A DNA stretch of 64,000 nt from Tangfeifania diversioriginum (GCF_900141875.1 NZ_FQZE01000023.1:24045-88044); one strand, 5' to 3'. Positions 8,140-17,654 are shown, counted from the stretch's first letter. Notes: generated by a model from the sequence alone, not told the origin. A program made the numbers and translations.

Positions 8140-9480
8140 ATGACCAAAACAAATCTTTTCTTTTTGTACCAAAAATTTATGCGGATTACCCTGTTACTAT
8201 TTTTAGTATTACATGCAAATACCTCTTACGCCCAGTGGCTGAAGTTTGTTGGCAGTGTAGTTGACATTGAAACCAACCAACCGATTCCGTACGCCAATAT
8301 TTCGGTTTTTAATATGCCGGTTGGAACCTGTACAAATTCCTACGGAGACTTTATGCTGAACCTGCCGGACAGCCTGGCGAGAGACAGACTGGATATTTCG
8401 TGTATCGGGTATAAAAGCCGATCCTTACCCATAGATTCACTTATTGGGAATGATACCCTGCTTTTTTTGCTTGAACCCAAAGCATATCAGATTGAAGATG
8501 TGGTGGTTGTACCCGGCGAAAATGATGTACATTCCCTCATAAAAAATGTAATCTCCAAAATCAACAACAACTATTCCCGAAGAAAATATTTTCTGGAAGC
8601 ATTTTTCAGGCACAGGGTTTATAATATTAAGGAAAACAACAGGACAGTCCGGTTATCGGAAGCTGCCGTATCCATTCATCAAAACCACTATTCTGATGAC
8701 CGGAAAAAGGTGCAAATTAATGAAATAAGAAACAGTAACAACTATGCCGAACTAAGTACTTCTGCAGGGCAAAAACTTTTATACACTGCTTTGGGCGGAA
8801 ATCAAAACCCCATCTACCGGTCATTGAAGGTGGAGCGGTTGGCACAAAAACGTTTTCTACGAAAACTATCTAAAAACAAACATTACTCGGTATCGTTGAA
8901 AGACATTAGTTTTTTTGACGATGCCCTGATGTATGTAATAGAATTTAAACAGGAATCCTGGGAGTTTCTGTTTAAAAAATATTACACAACACATACCTAC
9001 AGAAAGTATCGTTATTATGTGAATGCAAATGACTTTGCCATTTTAAAAGCTGAAGATATTGATATTAGTTATAATTCCCAGATGATTGGTATGAAAAATG
9101 ATTCCGTTGGCAGAAACGATTTTATCCAGTACAGGAAATTTGATGAAAAGTATTACCCTACGTATGTCCATTTCTACGGAATGATACCTGATATGGTGGC
9201 TAAAAACGACACGGCAAATTTCTACATGCATGAAGCAGATCTTATGGTAAATGAAATTGCCAGGCGCAGGAGAGACTATGACCGGATTAAAAGCAGGAAT
9301 ATTATGAATAAAAATACAACCCTTTGGGATTTGGAATACGAGTATAATCCTGAATTCTGGGAAAATTACAACCTGTTGCTCGACCACCCGTTAAATCCGG
9401 AATACAAAAAAGACCTTGAATTTGAAGAACCACTGGATAAACAGTTTAAACAAGAAACCCATGTTAAAAGCAGAAATTAA
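8140..9480 (+). CDS. Exported carboxypeptidase-regulatory-like domain protein
   Basis: The 446-residue product has a signal peptide ending near TSYAQ, then a CarboxypepD_reg-like beta-sandwich at about residues 34-120 (GSVVDIETNQPIPYANISV, then NSYGDFMLNLPDS). Proteins with this layout are frequent outer-membrane-associated proteins in Bacteroidota, often around TonB systems, but no plug or barrel signature is evident. The remaining ~320 residues are unassigned, rich in Tyr, Lys and Asn. A second in-frame ATG at 8179 gives a more compact signal peptide and may be the true start. Its 3' end overlaps the next gene by 20 bases, so the two are probably cotranscribed. Confidence 0.7.
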   Translation: MTKTNLFFLYQKFMRITLLLFLVLHANTSYAQWLKFVGSVVDIETNQPIPYANISVFNMPVGTCTNSYGDFMLNLPDSLARDRLDISCIGYKSRSLPIDSLIGNDTLLFLLEPKAYQIEDVVVVPGENDVHSLIKNVISKINNNYSRRKYFLEAFFRHRVYNIKENNRTVRLSEAAVSIHQNHYSDDRKKVQINEIRNSNNYAELSTSAGQKLLYTALGGNQNPIYRSLKVERLAQKRFLRKLSKNKHYSVSLKDISFFDDALMYVIEFKQESWEFLFKKYYTTHTYRKYRYYVNANDFAILKAEDIDISYNSQMIGMKNDSVGRNDFIQYRKFDEKYYPTYVHFYGMIPDMVAKNDTANFYMHEADLMVNEIARRRRDYDRIKSRNIMNKNTTLWDLEYEYNPEFWENYNLLLDHPLNPEYKKDLEFEEPLDKQFKQETHVKSRN

Positions 9481-10102
9481 AGACATACTGGAAAAACCGG
9501 CCTGGGTGTTATTAATCGCGGCAACACTGTTTTATCTAACCGGGCTTTTCCTGTTCAGCCATTTTGTTTGGAGTAGCAATATCTATGAATATAATTATAC
9601 GGCAGAGACCGGATTTGAGAATTATATCGATATGGTGAGGAGGATTGATTTTGTCAGGTATGTATTGTCTCCTGTGTATATTTTTTCCCTTTCAGGAATT
9701 GCAATGGGGTTAATCAAAATCGGGTTAATGGTGCACAATATTGAATTGGGAAATAAGCTTTTATTCAAAATTATTCTCATTGCTACCTTTTTCCTTTCAC
9801 TTCCGCTTTTGGTAAAATCGGTATGGTTTGTACTTATACAGGGAAGTTACACGATGAACGAGGTCAAGTATTCTTACCCGCTGTCGGTATTATATTTTTT
9901 TGACCCCGCCGAGTTGCATGAAAAACTGGTGAAGGCATTGGGAAGGTTGAACCTTTACCACCTGGCATTTATGCTATTTATTGCCTGGTGTATCAGAATT
10001 TATACCAACCACTCTTTAGTGCGTCTTTTCGGCATTGTGATTTATACTTACGGATTGGGCTTTTTGCTGCTTCAAATGATAATGATCCTTATTTTTATGT
10101 AG
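9461..10102 (+). CDS. Multi-pass membrane protein of unknown function
   Basis: The product is about 213 residues with roughly five hydrophobic segments: WVLLIAATLFYLTGLFLF, YIFSLSGIAMGLIKIGLMV, IILIATFFLSLPLLV, LAFMLFIAWCIRIY and LFGIVIYTYGLGFLLL. ATG 9461 lies 20 bases before the stop of the preceding gene, a coupled arrangement, and is preferred to the in-frame start at 9416. I recognise no family. The link to the exported protein upstream suggests a two-gene envelope unit. Confidence 0.65.
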   Translation: MLKAEIKDILEKPAWVLLIAATLFYLTGLFLFSHFVWSSNIYEYNYTAETGFENYIDMVRRIDFVRYVLSPVYIFSLSGIAMGLIKIGLMVHNIELGNKLLFKIILIATFFLSLPLLVKSVWFVLIQGSYTMNEVKYSYPLSVLYFFDPAELHEKLVKALGRLNLYHLAFMLFIAWCIRIYTNHSLVRLFGIVIYTYGLGFLLLQMIMILIFM

Positions 10103-10485
10103 TTATGAAAAAAATTTATGTGCGATCATTATACTTTATTACGGCTAAGAGCTGATTTTCCGGCCCGCTTTCGAAGAATTGGTCCTCTGTTAAATATTCA
10201 CCTGGTAGCAGGTACCTCGCCCCCGTCCCGTAACCATAAAAGCGTTGATGTCAGCGAGATATTGAAGATTTTGCCAGTTATAAATCTCCATGAGCCGAAT
10301 ACAGATTATTTGCGGCTCAAACAGATTAAATTTCATGAGCCGAAAACACGAATGAATCGGCTCATTACCGGATTATCTTTCACATGGAATTGCCAGTTAA
10401 TATTTTGTTGCCAAACCACTTTATCCCACCTTTCTTATTGCATCAGGCAATTAATTTCTATTTTTAGGGTCAAATTTTATACGCC
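10103..10485 (+). other. Noncoding stretch with two tandem stem-loops
   Basis: No convincing gene is present; an ORF across most of it shows no recognisable protein features. Two hairpins sit side by side. The first pairs GAGCCG (10292-10297) with CGGCTC (10313-10318). The second pairs ATGAGCCGA (10335-10343) with TCGGCTCAT (10357-10365). The word ACAGATTA occurs in the first loop and again between them. TATTTTTA near 10457 could be a weak -7 element for oxyR. Confidence 0.6.
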
Positions 10486-11427
10486 ATGATTACGCTGACC
10501 CAGTTGGAATATATTGTAGCGGTGGATACGTATCGCCATTTTGGCAAAGCCGCCGAGTCGTGTTTTATCACCCAGCCCACACTTTCCATGCAAATAAAAA
10601 AGCTGGAAGAGGAACTTGAGATCATCATTTTCGACCGCAGCAAACAACCGCTGATACCAACCGATGTGGGACAGCGAATTATCGATCAGGCACGGGTAAT
10701 CCTGAAACAATCGGAAGAAATCGACAACATCGTAAAAGAACACAAAAACCAGGTTACCGGGCTGTTGCGCATTGGAATAATTCCCACACTCGCCCCTTAC
10801 CTGCTGCCGGTTTTTATTGGCAGGTACAAAAAAAATTATCCCAACATTTTTATAAAAGTTGTTGAGCAAACCACCGATAATATTGTTGACCTGCTGAACC
10901 GCGACCTGATTGATGTAGGAATTTTGGTTACTCCGCTGAAAGAGGAAAAAATTATTGAAAAGCCGATATTTTACGAGGAAATGTTGATTTACACCAATCC
11001 CAGCCATAAGCTCCACAGGCAAAAACAAATTACCATAAAAGACATTGCCACCCCGGAAATATGGCTGCTTAGCGACGGGCACTGCTTTCGCGATCAAGTG
11101 GTCAACCTCTGCTCCTTCCTCGGGACGGTTGACAGTGAATTGCCTTTCCATTTTGAAGCCGGCTCGCTGGAAACCCTCATGAACATTGTTGATCGCGAAG
11201 GCGGAATTACCCTTATCCCGGAGCTGGCTAAATTCAGCATGCACGAAACTCGTTTGACCAATGTTCGCTCGTTTACAAATTTTCATCCGTTACGCGAAGT
11301 GAGCCTGGTCTATTCCCGCCATTTTGCCAAACATAAACTCATCAACCTGCTCTGGCGCGAAATACAGGAAGACATTCCGAAAAATATGAAGGACGACTCC
11401 AGGGGCACTGTGGTTGAGTGGAAATAA
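10486..11427 (+). CDS. oxyR: OxyR-type LysR-family peroxide sensor
   Basis: The 313-residue protein has an N-terminal LysR winged helix (LEYIVAVDTYRHFGKAAE, TQPTLSMQIKKLEEEL) and a periplasmic-binding-like sensor domain. The redox centre HCFRDQVVNLC is intact: Cys200 and Cys209 have the same nine-residue spacing as Cys199 and Cys208 of E. coli OxyR, which form a disulfide with hydrogen peroxide. It should activate catalase, peroxiredoxin and Dps-type genes elsewhere. No target is adjacent; a secreted peroxiredoxin lies at 46.7 kb. The upstream noncoding stretch with two hairpins is its own regulatory region. Confidence 0.9.
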   Translation: MITLTQLEYIVAVDTYRHFGKAAESCFITQPTLSMQIKKLEEELEIIIFDRSKQPLIPTDVGQRIIDQARVILKQSEEIDNIVKEHKNQVTGLLRIGIIPTLAPYLLPVFIGRYKKNYPNIFIKVVEQTTDNIVDLLNRDLIDVGILVTPLKEEKIIEKPIFYEEMLIYTNPSHKLHRQKQITIKDIATPEIWLLSDGHCFRDQVVNLCSFLGTVDSELPFHFEAGSLETLMNIVDREGGITLIPELAKFSMHETRLTNVRSFTNFHPLREVSLVYSRHFAKHKLINLLWREIQEDIPKNMKDDSRGTVVEWK

Positions 11428-11472
11428 TTTTCCGCATTCAAAAAAAATATTTACCTTTGCGCCCTGTTTTTC

Positions 11473-11557
11473 GCGGACGTGGCGGAATTGGTAGACGCGC
11501 CAGACTTAGGATCTGGTGCCTTTCGGCGTGGGGGTTCGAGTCCCTTCGTCCGCACCA
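11473..11557 (+). tRNA. tRNA-Leu (anticodon TAG)
   Basis: The acceptor stem pairs GCGGACG with CGTCCGC, the anticodon loop CTTAGGA presents TAG, a long variable arm is present as expected for a class II tRNA, and the T arm is standard. The CCA end is encoded at 11555-11557. A TACCTTTG -7 element lies at 11452-11459, about 14 bases upstream. Confidence 0.97.
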
Positions 11558-11558
11558 G

Positions 11559-11600
11559 CACCGCCGGCATTCATTTTAAAAAACGATTGCCGGCGGTGAT
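11559..11600 (+). terminator. Hairpin after tRNA-Leu
   Basis: CACCGCCGGCA (11559-11569) pairs perfectly with TGCCGGCGGTG (11588-11598), followed by a short T-rich stretch. It begins directly after the CCA end and separates the tRNA from tig. Confidence 0.7.
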
Positions 11601-11636
11601 TTATGTATTTACAGGAATTAATATTTAATAGTCAAT

Positions 11637-12989
11637 ATGAACATCACCAGGGAAAATACCGACAATGTTAATGCAGTTTTAAAAGTGCTGATTGAAAAAC
11701 CGGATTACGAGAAACCGGTTGAAAACAAACTTAAAGAGTACCGGCAAAAAGCCGATATTCCGGGGTTCAGACCCGGAAAAGCACCAATGGGGCTCATTAA
11801 GAAACGATTTGGAAAATCTGTGCTCCTCGACGAAGTGAACAACCTGCTGTCGCAAAAACTCACCAGTTATTTGATGGAAGAAAAACTCCAGATACTGGGC
11901 GAACCGCTTGCCAACGAAGATCAGCAAAAAGCCATTGACTGGGATAATGATGAAAACTTCGAATTTGTTTTCGACATTGCCCTGGCACCCGAAATTGAGG
12001 TTCCGTTAGATGAAAAAGACAAAATCAACTACTATAAAATCAAGGTTTCCGACGACATGGTCAATGAACAGATTGACATGATTAAATCGCAAATGGGCCA
12101 AAACAAGGAAATCGATGAAGTAAAAGAAGATGGATTGGTACGCGGCGATTTTGTTGAACTCGACAATGAAGGCAACGAAAAAGAAGACGGTATAAAACCG
12201 GAAGGTGTTTTGCTTGCCATCGATTTAATCAAAGATAAAGACATTCAGAAAGAATTTATCGGCAAGAAGAAAGGTGATGTCATCGTTTTCGATCCTGTAA
12301 AAGCTTACGAGGACGTGCACGAGGTGCAGCACATGCTGAACATCAGCCACGAGCAGGCACACGATTTGAACAGCGAATTCAAGTTCACTATTAATGAAAC
12401 CCTTGAATTTGAGAAAGCTGAACTGAACGAAGAACTCTACAAAAAAATATATGGCGAAGACACTGACATTAAAACAGAAGAAGATCTCCGCAACCGCCTG
12501 AAAGAAGAACTGGCTTCAAACCTTGTTCACTCTTCAGAACAACGCTTTGCCATGGACGTGCGCGACACATTGATTGAAAAAGTGAACCCCGAACTGCCGG
12601 AAGCTTTTCTGAAACGCTGGCTGAGGGTGGCCAACAAAGATGTTACCGAAGAGCAAATTGAAAATGATTTCGACGGTTTCCTGAAAGACCTGAGATGGCA
12701 ACTGATTAAAGACTTCATTATTAAAGAAAATGAATTGAAAGTGGAGGAAGAAGAAGCTTTTAACTTTGCCAAACAACTGGCACAGGCACAATATGCCCAG
12801 TACGGCATTCCAAATGTTCCGGACGACCAGCTCGAATCGTTTGCTAAAATGATTCTTGAAAAACAGGAAGAAAAAGAACGCCTTTACAACAAACTGCTTG
12901 AAGATAAGGTAGTGGGTGTAGTAAAAGACAAAGTTTCGCTAAATGAAAAAGAGGTAACGCAGGAAGAATTTACCGAACTATCTAAATAA
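11637..12989 (+). CDS. tig: Trigger factor, ribosome-associated chaperone
   Basis: The 450-residue protein starts with the ribosome-binding domain, including the signature GFRPGKAP at about residues 43-50, then a divergent FKBP-like middle domain, and a helical C-terminal chaperone domain. Trigger factor shields nascent chains at the ribosome exit tunnel. The middle domain (~150-240) is acidic and lacks clear catalytic prolyl-isomerase residues, as usual in this phylum. It sits just upstream of clpP-clpX, the classical tig-clpPX order, but a hairpin in between suggests at least partly separate transcription. Confidence 0.93.
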   Translation: MNITRENTDNVNAVLKVLIEKPDYEKPVENKLKEYRQKADIPGFRPGKAPMGLIKKRFGKSVLLDEVNNLLSQKLTSYLMEEKLQILGEPLANEDQQKAIDWDNDENFEFVFDIALAPEIEVPLDEKDKINYYKIKVSDDMVNEQIDMIKSQMGQNKEIDEVKEDGLVRGDFVELDNEGNEKEDGIKPEGVLLAIDLIKDKDIQKEFIGKKKGDVIVFDPVKAYEDVHEVQHMLNISHEQAHDLNSEFKFTINETLEFEKAELNEELYKKIYGEDTDIKTEEDLRNRLKEELASNLVHSSEQRFAMDVRDTLIEKVNPELPEAFLKRWLRVANKDVTEEQIENDFDGFLKDLRWQLIKDFIIKENELKVEEEEAFNFAKQLAQAQYAQYGIPNVPDDQLESFAKMILEKQEEKERLYNKLLEDKVVGVVKDKVSLNEKEVTQEEFTELSK

Positions 12990-12991
12990 AC

Positions 12992-13019
12992 TTTGCTGCA
13001 CGTATCAGCAAACAACTTT
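12992..13019 (+). terminator. Hairpin after tig
   Basis: TTTGCTG (12992-12998) pairs with CAGCAAA (13006-13012), followed by CAACTTTTTT. A TAACTTTG -7 element at 13024-13031 just downstream could start a clpPX transcript. Confidence 0.55.
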
Positions 13020-13083
13020 TTTGTAACTTTGTAGTTTAGCGAAATTAAATTGCAAAGTTACTTTCATTATAAGAGAGAATAAC

Positions 13084-13764
13084 ATGGACAAACATAACGA
13101 ATTTAGAAAATACGCAACAAAACACGAAGGCATCAGCAGTTCAACGCTCGACCGTTTCAGCTCAGCCTACGGAAATTACATTTCGCCCACCATTATTGAA
13201 GAGCGACAACTGAACGTGGCTTCAATGGATGTGTTTTCACGGTTAATGATGGATCGCATTATTTTCCTCGGTGTTCCGATTGACGATACGGTGGCCAACA
13301 TTATTCAGGCACAGTTGCTGTTCCTGGAATCAACCGATCCCTCGAAAGATATCCAGATATATTTCAACACCCCGGGCGGTCATGTACATGCCGGATTGGG
13401 AATTTACGACACCATGCAGTACATTTCGGCCGATGTGGCTACCATTTGTACCGGGATGGCCGCCTCAATGGGCGCAGTTTTGCTTACCGCCGGAGCCAAA
13501 GGAAAACGTTCGGCACTGCGCCATTCACGTGTGATGATTCACCAGCCGATGGGTGGTGCCCAGGGACAAGCATCCGACATTGAAATTACGGCACGCGAGA
13601 TTCTGAAAATTAAAAAAGAGTTGTATGCCATCATTGCCAAACATTCAGGAAAATCTATCAAACAGGTGGAAAAAGATGCCGACCGCGATTACTGGATGAC
13701 TTCTGAAGAAGCAGTGAAATATGGCATGATCGACGAAATTCTGGAAAGAGAAAAGAAAATATAA
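13084..13764 (+). CDS. clpP: ATP-dependent Clp protease proteolytic subunit
   Basis: ClpP forms the double-ring peptidase chamber that degrades substrates unfolded by ClpX. The 226-residue product has the serine in GMAASMGA at residue 128, the histidine in MIHQP at 153, and the downstream aspartate in the DRDYWMTSEEA region. The N-terminal ~30 residues precede the mature chain and are probably processed. Its stop codon overlaps the clpX start in TAATG, giving translational coupling. The 94-base gap to tig contains a hairpin and a promoter-like element. Confidence 0.97.
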   Translation: MDKHNEFRKYATKHEGISSSTLDRFSSAYGNYISPTIIEERQLNVASMDVFSRLMMDRIIFLGVPIDDTVANIIQAQLLFLESTDPSKDIQIYFNTPGGHVHAGLGIYDTMQYISADVATICTGMAASMGAVLLTAGAKGKRSALRHSRVMIHQPMGGAQGQASDIEITAREILKIKKELYAIIAKHSGKSIKQVEKDADRDYWMTSEEAVKYGMIDEILEREKKI

Positions 13765-14996
13765 TGGCAACAAAAAAAGAAATGGATAAGTGTTCATTTT
13801 GTGGCCGCGAAAAAAAGGAAGTTAACCTGTTAATTGCCGGGATTGACGGGCACATCTGCGACCGTTGTGCCGAGCAGGCCTATTCCATCATTCAGGAAGA
13901 AATAAAACAAGACAGTTCTTTCAACCTCGATGGGGTGCAGCTTTTAAAACCAAGGCAAATAAAGGAATTTGTCGATCAATATGTTATCGGTCAGGATGAA
14001 GCAAAAAAAATTATTTCGGTAGCGGTTTACAACCACTACAAACGGCTCACCCAGCCTGTTGATGAAGATGAAACAGAGATTGAAAAATCGAACATCATTT
14101 TGGTGGGTGAAACCGGGACAGGAAAAACACTGCTGGCGCGCACCATTGCCAAAATGCTGCATGTGCCGTTTACCATTGTAGATGCCACTGTTTTAACCGA
14201 AGCCGGATACGTAGGCGAAGACATCGAAAGCATTTTAACACGCCTTCTGCAAGCTGCCGATTACAACACCGAAGCAGCTGAACGCGGGATTGTTTTTGTG
14301 GATGAAATCGATAAAATCGCCCGCAAAAGCGATAACCCGTCAATCACCCGCGATGTTTCGGGAGAAGGCGTTCAACAGGGACTGCTGAAACTTTTGGAAG
14401 GTTCGGTTATTAACGTGCCGCCACAGGGAGGCCGCAAACACCCGGAACAAAAACTCATTCCGGTGGACACCAAAAATATACTGTTTATCTGCGGCGGGGC
14501 ATTCGATGGCATAGAGCGAAAAATAGCCAACCGCCTGAACACCAAAGTGATTGGCTACAGCGCCGCCAAAGAAGTGGATCGTATCGAGCGCGAAAACCTG
14601 CTGCAGTACATCGCTCCGCAGGATTTAAAATCGTTCGGGCTGATTCCCGAAATCATTGGCCGTTTGCCGGTGCTGGTCCACCTCGATCCGCTCAACAGAG
14701 AAGTACTCCGGAACATTCTCACCGAACCTAAAAATTCGGTCATAAAGCAATACAAAAAACTGTTCCAGATTGACAACATTGAGCTGGAATTCGAGGAGGA
14801 AGCACTGCAGTATATTGTTGAAAAAGCGGTGGAGTTCAAACTGGGTGCACGCGGATTGCGTTCAATTTGCGAAAGCATTATGAACGATGCCATGTATGAA
14901 ATGCCTTCGGAAAAAACCGACAAGCTTAGCATCTCAAAAGAATATGCTAAAAACAAAATGGATCGGACGAGTATTCGCAGGCTAAAAGCAAGTTAA
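13764..14996 (+). CDS. clpX: Clp protease ATP-binding subunit ClpX
   Basis: ClpX is the AAA+ unfoldase partner of ClpP. The 410-residue protein has the N-terminal zinc-binding domain (Cys10, Cys13, Cys32, Cys35), Walker A GETGTGKT at 115-122, Walker B in [11 protein letters not shown], and a C-terminal AAA+ lid. The start ATG shares its A with the last base of the clpP stop. A strong hairpin with a T run follows the stop. Length and motifs are normal. Confidence 0.97.
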   Translation: MATKKEMDKCSFCGREKKEVNLLIAGIDGHICDRCAEQAYSIIQEEIKQDSSFNLDGVQLLKPRQIKEFVDQYVIGQDEAKKIISVAVYNHYKRLTQPVDEDETEIEKSNIILVGETGTGKTLLARTIAKMLHVPFTIVDATVLTEAGYVGEDIESILTRLLQAADYNTEAAERGIVFVDEIDKIARKSDNPSITRDVSGEGVQQGLLKLLEGSVINVPPQGGRKHPEQKLIPVDTKNILFICGGAFDGIERKIANRLNTKVIGYSAAKEVDRIERENLLQYIAPQDLKSFGLIPEIIGRLPVLVHLDPLNREVLRNILTEPKNSVIKQYKKLFQIDNIELEFEEEALQYIVEKAVEFKLGARGLRSICESIMNDAMYEMPSEKTDKLSISKEYAKNKMDRTSIRRLKAS

Positions 14997-15021
14997 TTAT
15001 CAGCTTAAAATATTAATTGAA

Positions 15022-15050
15022 GAAACCGGGATTTACGTTCCGGTTTTTTT
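15022..15050 (+). terminator. Rho-independent terminator after clpX
   Basis: AAACCGG and CCGGTTT pair around a ten-base loop and are followed by a run of T. It closes the clpPX transcript. Confidence 0.85.
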
Positions 15051-15247
15051 CTTTCCAAACATGCGAAACCTTATCTAAAACTACAAAATGCATATTTAAC
15101 ATTTTTTAACAATCAATTGATTGCCCAGTAAAATATGAGAAATTAATTAGTAATTAACTTTTTATTAGAATACTATTAGGATTTTATAAAACTTTTTATC
15201 ATCCATTATCGTTCTTTTGTTGGTTTTTAAATATAAATTATTAAACA

Positions 15248-15931
15248 ATGAAAAAACAGAATTTTAAAAAGATGATGAACTTAAGAAGTTTTGCTCTTAT
15301 CGCAATTTTTGCCGTTGCCGTATTCGCAACAAGTTGTAACAAGGCTGATGACGGGTACATACCCGAAGATGTAGCTGCCAGTCAGGATTTGGAGCTTAAA
15401 AAAGGGAAACCAGACAATGTTGGCCCAAAAGGTGCGCCGGCTCCCGGTGAATTCACCATTGCCGAGATTGTTGTCGCATCTGCTAATCCAAAAGCCCCAA
15501 ATAAAGAGGCAGAATTTACATTACTTCTCGCAGCTCTTGAGTATACCAATCTTACCGGAGTTTTTACTGGTGGAGGGCAATATACTGTATTTGCACCAAC
15601 AGATCAGGCGTTTATAAATTTAGCGACTACGCTCGGAGTAGATCCAAGTAATCCTTTTGAAGAAATTGATAACTTATTAGGTGAAGGAACTGTTGCCAAT
15701 GTGCTTCTCTACCATGTAACCGAAGGGCGCAGAGCGGCAAACAGTGTTGTGCCACCGAGGGGAACAAAAACTATTGAAACGTTGCTTGAAGGTGCTTCTT
15801 TTTCGGTTTTCACTGAAGATGGAAATGTATTCATTGATGCAATCGGAAATGAAGCTCAAATACTTGCTACTAATATTTCCGCCTCAAATGGTATTGTTCA
15901 TGAGATTAACACAGTTCTTTTACCGCTTTAA
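15248..15931 (+). CDS. Fasciclin-domain (FAS1) lipoprotein
   Basis: The 227-residue product has a signal peptide ending in a lipobox (VFATSC; Cys30) followed by NKADD, a spacing similar to surface-lipoprotein export signals. Residues ~67-227 form one FAS1 domain, with YTVFAPTDQAF and VLLYHV as the conserved H1 and H2 boxes and a final NGIVHEINTVL strand. FAS1 domains mediate adhesion; in Bacteroidota they are common as secreted single-domain proteins of undefined role. A 250-base AT-rich leader and a strong terminator surround it, so it is a single-gene unit. Confidence 0.85.
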   Translation: MKKQNFKKMMNLRSFALIAIFAVAVFATSCNKADDGYIPEDVAASQDLELKKGKPDNVGPKGAPAPGEFTIAEIVVASANPKAPNKEAEFTLLLAALEYTNLTGVFTGGGQYTVFAPTDQAFINLATTLGVDPSNPFEEIDNLLGEGTVANVLLYHVTEGRRAANSVVPPRGTKTIETLLEGASFSVFTEDGNVFIDAIGNEAQILATNISASNGIVHEINTVLLPL

Positions 15932-15959
15932 TAATTCAACCATAATATGATACTAAATG

Positions 15960-15992
15960 AAGGCTGTCTGGATTTACCGGGCAGCCTTTTTC
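15960..15992 (+). terminator. Terminator after the fasciclin gene
   Basis: AGGCTG (15961-15966) pairs with CAGCCT (15982-15987), followed by TTTTT. It lies between convergent genes and may serve the plus strand. Confidence 0.75.
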
Positions 15993-16001
15993 ACAAAACA
16001 G

Positions 16002-16829
16002 CTATTCCAAAACAGCCTTCCAGTTTTCTACTGTTTTGTTTTCCCCGGCATGAATCTGGATAATTCCTTCAATTTTCTCACCCTTCACCTGACCGCTGTA
16101 AATAAATTTCTTTTGAGTTGAACTATCAGTTGCAGTGAAACTGATTCTCTCGCCCGAAAGAAAATTGTTTTCAACTTTTAAAGATGAATCGTCTGACAAA
16201 ACAGTGAGATAAATATCCTGAAATTTTTGCCGGGCTCTCATTTCAAATCTTTCGCCACCGGACTCCCAGCTCCAGGTACCTTCCACATTTGCCGGGATTA
16301 CCCAGAAGAATACTGAGTGGTCGTTCACCCTCACATGTTTATCAGCTTTCCAGTCGTCCATGCTAAAATCGTGTGAAACAAGGCGCGAACCCGGTTCAAG
16401 TTTTTCAAGCAGTGAAGGACGCAGTTTAATGTTAATGGTAGGAAAAAGGTACATGGTAATCACATTGGCTTTGCTGAAATCGGTATCGTAAATATTTTCT
16501 TCCACAAATACCACTTTATCAGTCACGCCCTCTTTTTCGGCATTTTCACGCGCTTCCTTAATACGCTGCGGATCCAAATCCACCCCATGCGCAAAAGCGC
16601 CACGTTTTGCAGCAGCTATAACAATCCGGCCGTCGCCGCATCCAAGGTCAATGACATAATCGCCCGGACCAACACCCGCCATGTCGAGTATTTCTTCAAC
16701 CACAAAATCGGGTGTGGGCACATAAGCTACATCCAGGCTCTGGGCAGGTGAATAGATGAAGAAAAACAGAAATGCAATCAGGCCGAAAAATGATTTGATT
16801 TTTAAATTTAGCAAATTTCGATTTCTCAT
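16002..16829 (-). CDS. Methyltransferase-fold protein with an export signal
   Basis: The 275-residue protein starts with a hydrophobic signal sequence (FFGLIAFLFFFIYSPAQS), then a class I S-adenosylmethionine-dependent methyltransferase core. Motif I, VIDLGCGDGRI, is at ~59-69, with acidic GVDLDP following. Residues ~180-275 form a beta-rich extra domain (GTWSWESGGERFEMRARQKFQD). Methyltransferases with a signal peptide are puzzling because S-adenosylmethionine is cytoplasmic. Homologous proteins occur in several phyla, to my knowledge without a proven substrate. It converges with the fasciclin gene. Confidence 0.75.
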   Translation of the reverse strand: MRNRNLLNLKIKSFFGLIAFLFFFIYSPAQSLDVAYVPTPDFVVEEILDMAGVGPGDYVIDLGCGDGRIVIAAAKRGAFAHGVDLDPQRIKEARENAEKEGVTDKVVFVEENIYDTDFSKANVITMYLFPTINIKLRPSLLEKLEPGSRLVSHDFSMDDWKADKHVRVNDHSVFFWVIPANVEGTWSWESGGERFEMRARQKFQDIYLTVLSDDSSLKVENNFLSGERISFTATDSSTQKKFIYSGQVKGEKIEGIIQIHAGENKTVENWKAVLE

Positions 16830-16913
16830 AATACGGAAGCTAGTTCATACAAATTTAAAAACCTGTTTTTACATTTTCCTTTTTATTATCAGAAAATTGC
16901 ATTCAGCAGCGAA

Positions 16914-16953
16914 CAAAAAAAAAGAGATGCAAAATCATAATTTGCAACTCTTT
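16914..16953 (-). terminator. Terminator behind the broken tRNA copy
   Basis: Read on the minus strand, AAAGAGTTGCAAA pairs with TTTGCATCTCTTT and is followed by a run of nine T. It lies just downstream of the damaged tRNA fragment, as expected for a once-functional tRNA gene end. Confidence 0.65.
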
Positions 16954-16961
16954 GATTTTCT

Positions 16962-17017
<56 letters not shown>

Positions 17018-17027
<10 letters not shown>

Positions 17028-17314
17028 GTCTCGTAATTCAGCTTGCTTTGAAGTTCCGGGTATTGTTTTAGGTTTCTGATAAATATTTTACTCTTCATTG
17101 ATTTTATTTTTCGCTCCATTCGGATTGCATGAGGATAGTCATTCGCTTCAATCGAGAGAAAAACTTCCCAATCATTAGCCATTGCAGTATACCGGTGTTT
17201 ACCGTAACTATGATCATTGTGTTTTTCAAGCCGTTTTTCAACATTGTCATTTGTTGCGCCAACATAGAACTTGTTTAATTTTTCACTAAACAGGATATAG
17301 CATGAAGCGCTCAT
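17018..17314 (-). CDS. GIY-YIG (URI) nuclease domain protein
   Basis: This 98-residue protein is a stand-alone GIY-YIG domain: CYILFSEKLNKFYVG with the two short strands, an arginine in EKRLEKH, and the catalytic-type glutamate in HAIRMERKIK. Small nucleases of this kind are found in mobile introns and as free genes in Bacteroidota. Its last codons and TGA stop lie inside the broken tRNA copy, so the end of the protein is partly tRNA-derived. It lies between the intact tRNA and the fragment, all on the minus strand. The arrangement suggests a minimal mobile element, which is inference. Confidence 0.85.
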
Positions 17315-17351
17315 AGGTTAATAGTTGAAATTATAAAAGTCATAAAATAAT

Positions 17352-17380
17352 AAAAGCATTTCCATATCTGAAAATGCTTT
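17352..17380 (-). terminator. Terminator behind the intact CAT tRNA
   Basis: On the minus strand AAAGCATTTTC pairs with GAAATGCTTT around a short loop, then TATTATTTTAT follows. It lies 12 bases past the tRNA 3' end. Confidence 0.6.
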
Positions 17381-17390
17381 GTTGTTTTCT

Positions 17391-17465
<75 letters not shown>

Positions 17466-17624
17466 TATAAGTTTCGGGATTAATGTTCAAAATTTAAAAA
17501 ATATAAATCCTGAACTTAAATCCGAAATTCGGAGTGCAAGTTTACAACTTTGTACGAAAATACACAAGCAAAATTTCTGAAAACAAAGCCTCCGGCACAC
17601 TTTTCTTTTTCAAAATCAAAAATA

Positions 17625-17654
17625 TTTGATTTCCCGAAAAATCAGCTAACTTTG
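17625..17654 (+). promoter_or_regulatory. Promoter of the homocysteine operon
   Basis: TTTG at 17625-17628 and TAACTTTG at 17647-17654, 18 bases apart, match the phylum consensus. Transcription would start about 30 bases ahead of the riboswitch. Confidence 0.65.

Noticed and set aside
10118..10489. Open frame of 123 codons upstream of oxyR
   Set aside because: Unusual composition, overlaps the hairpins and the oxyR start, and shows no recognisable protein features.
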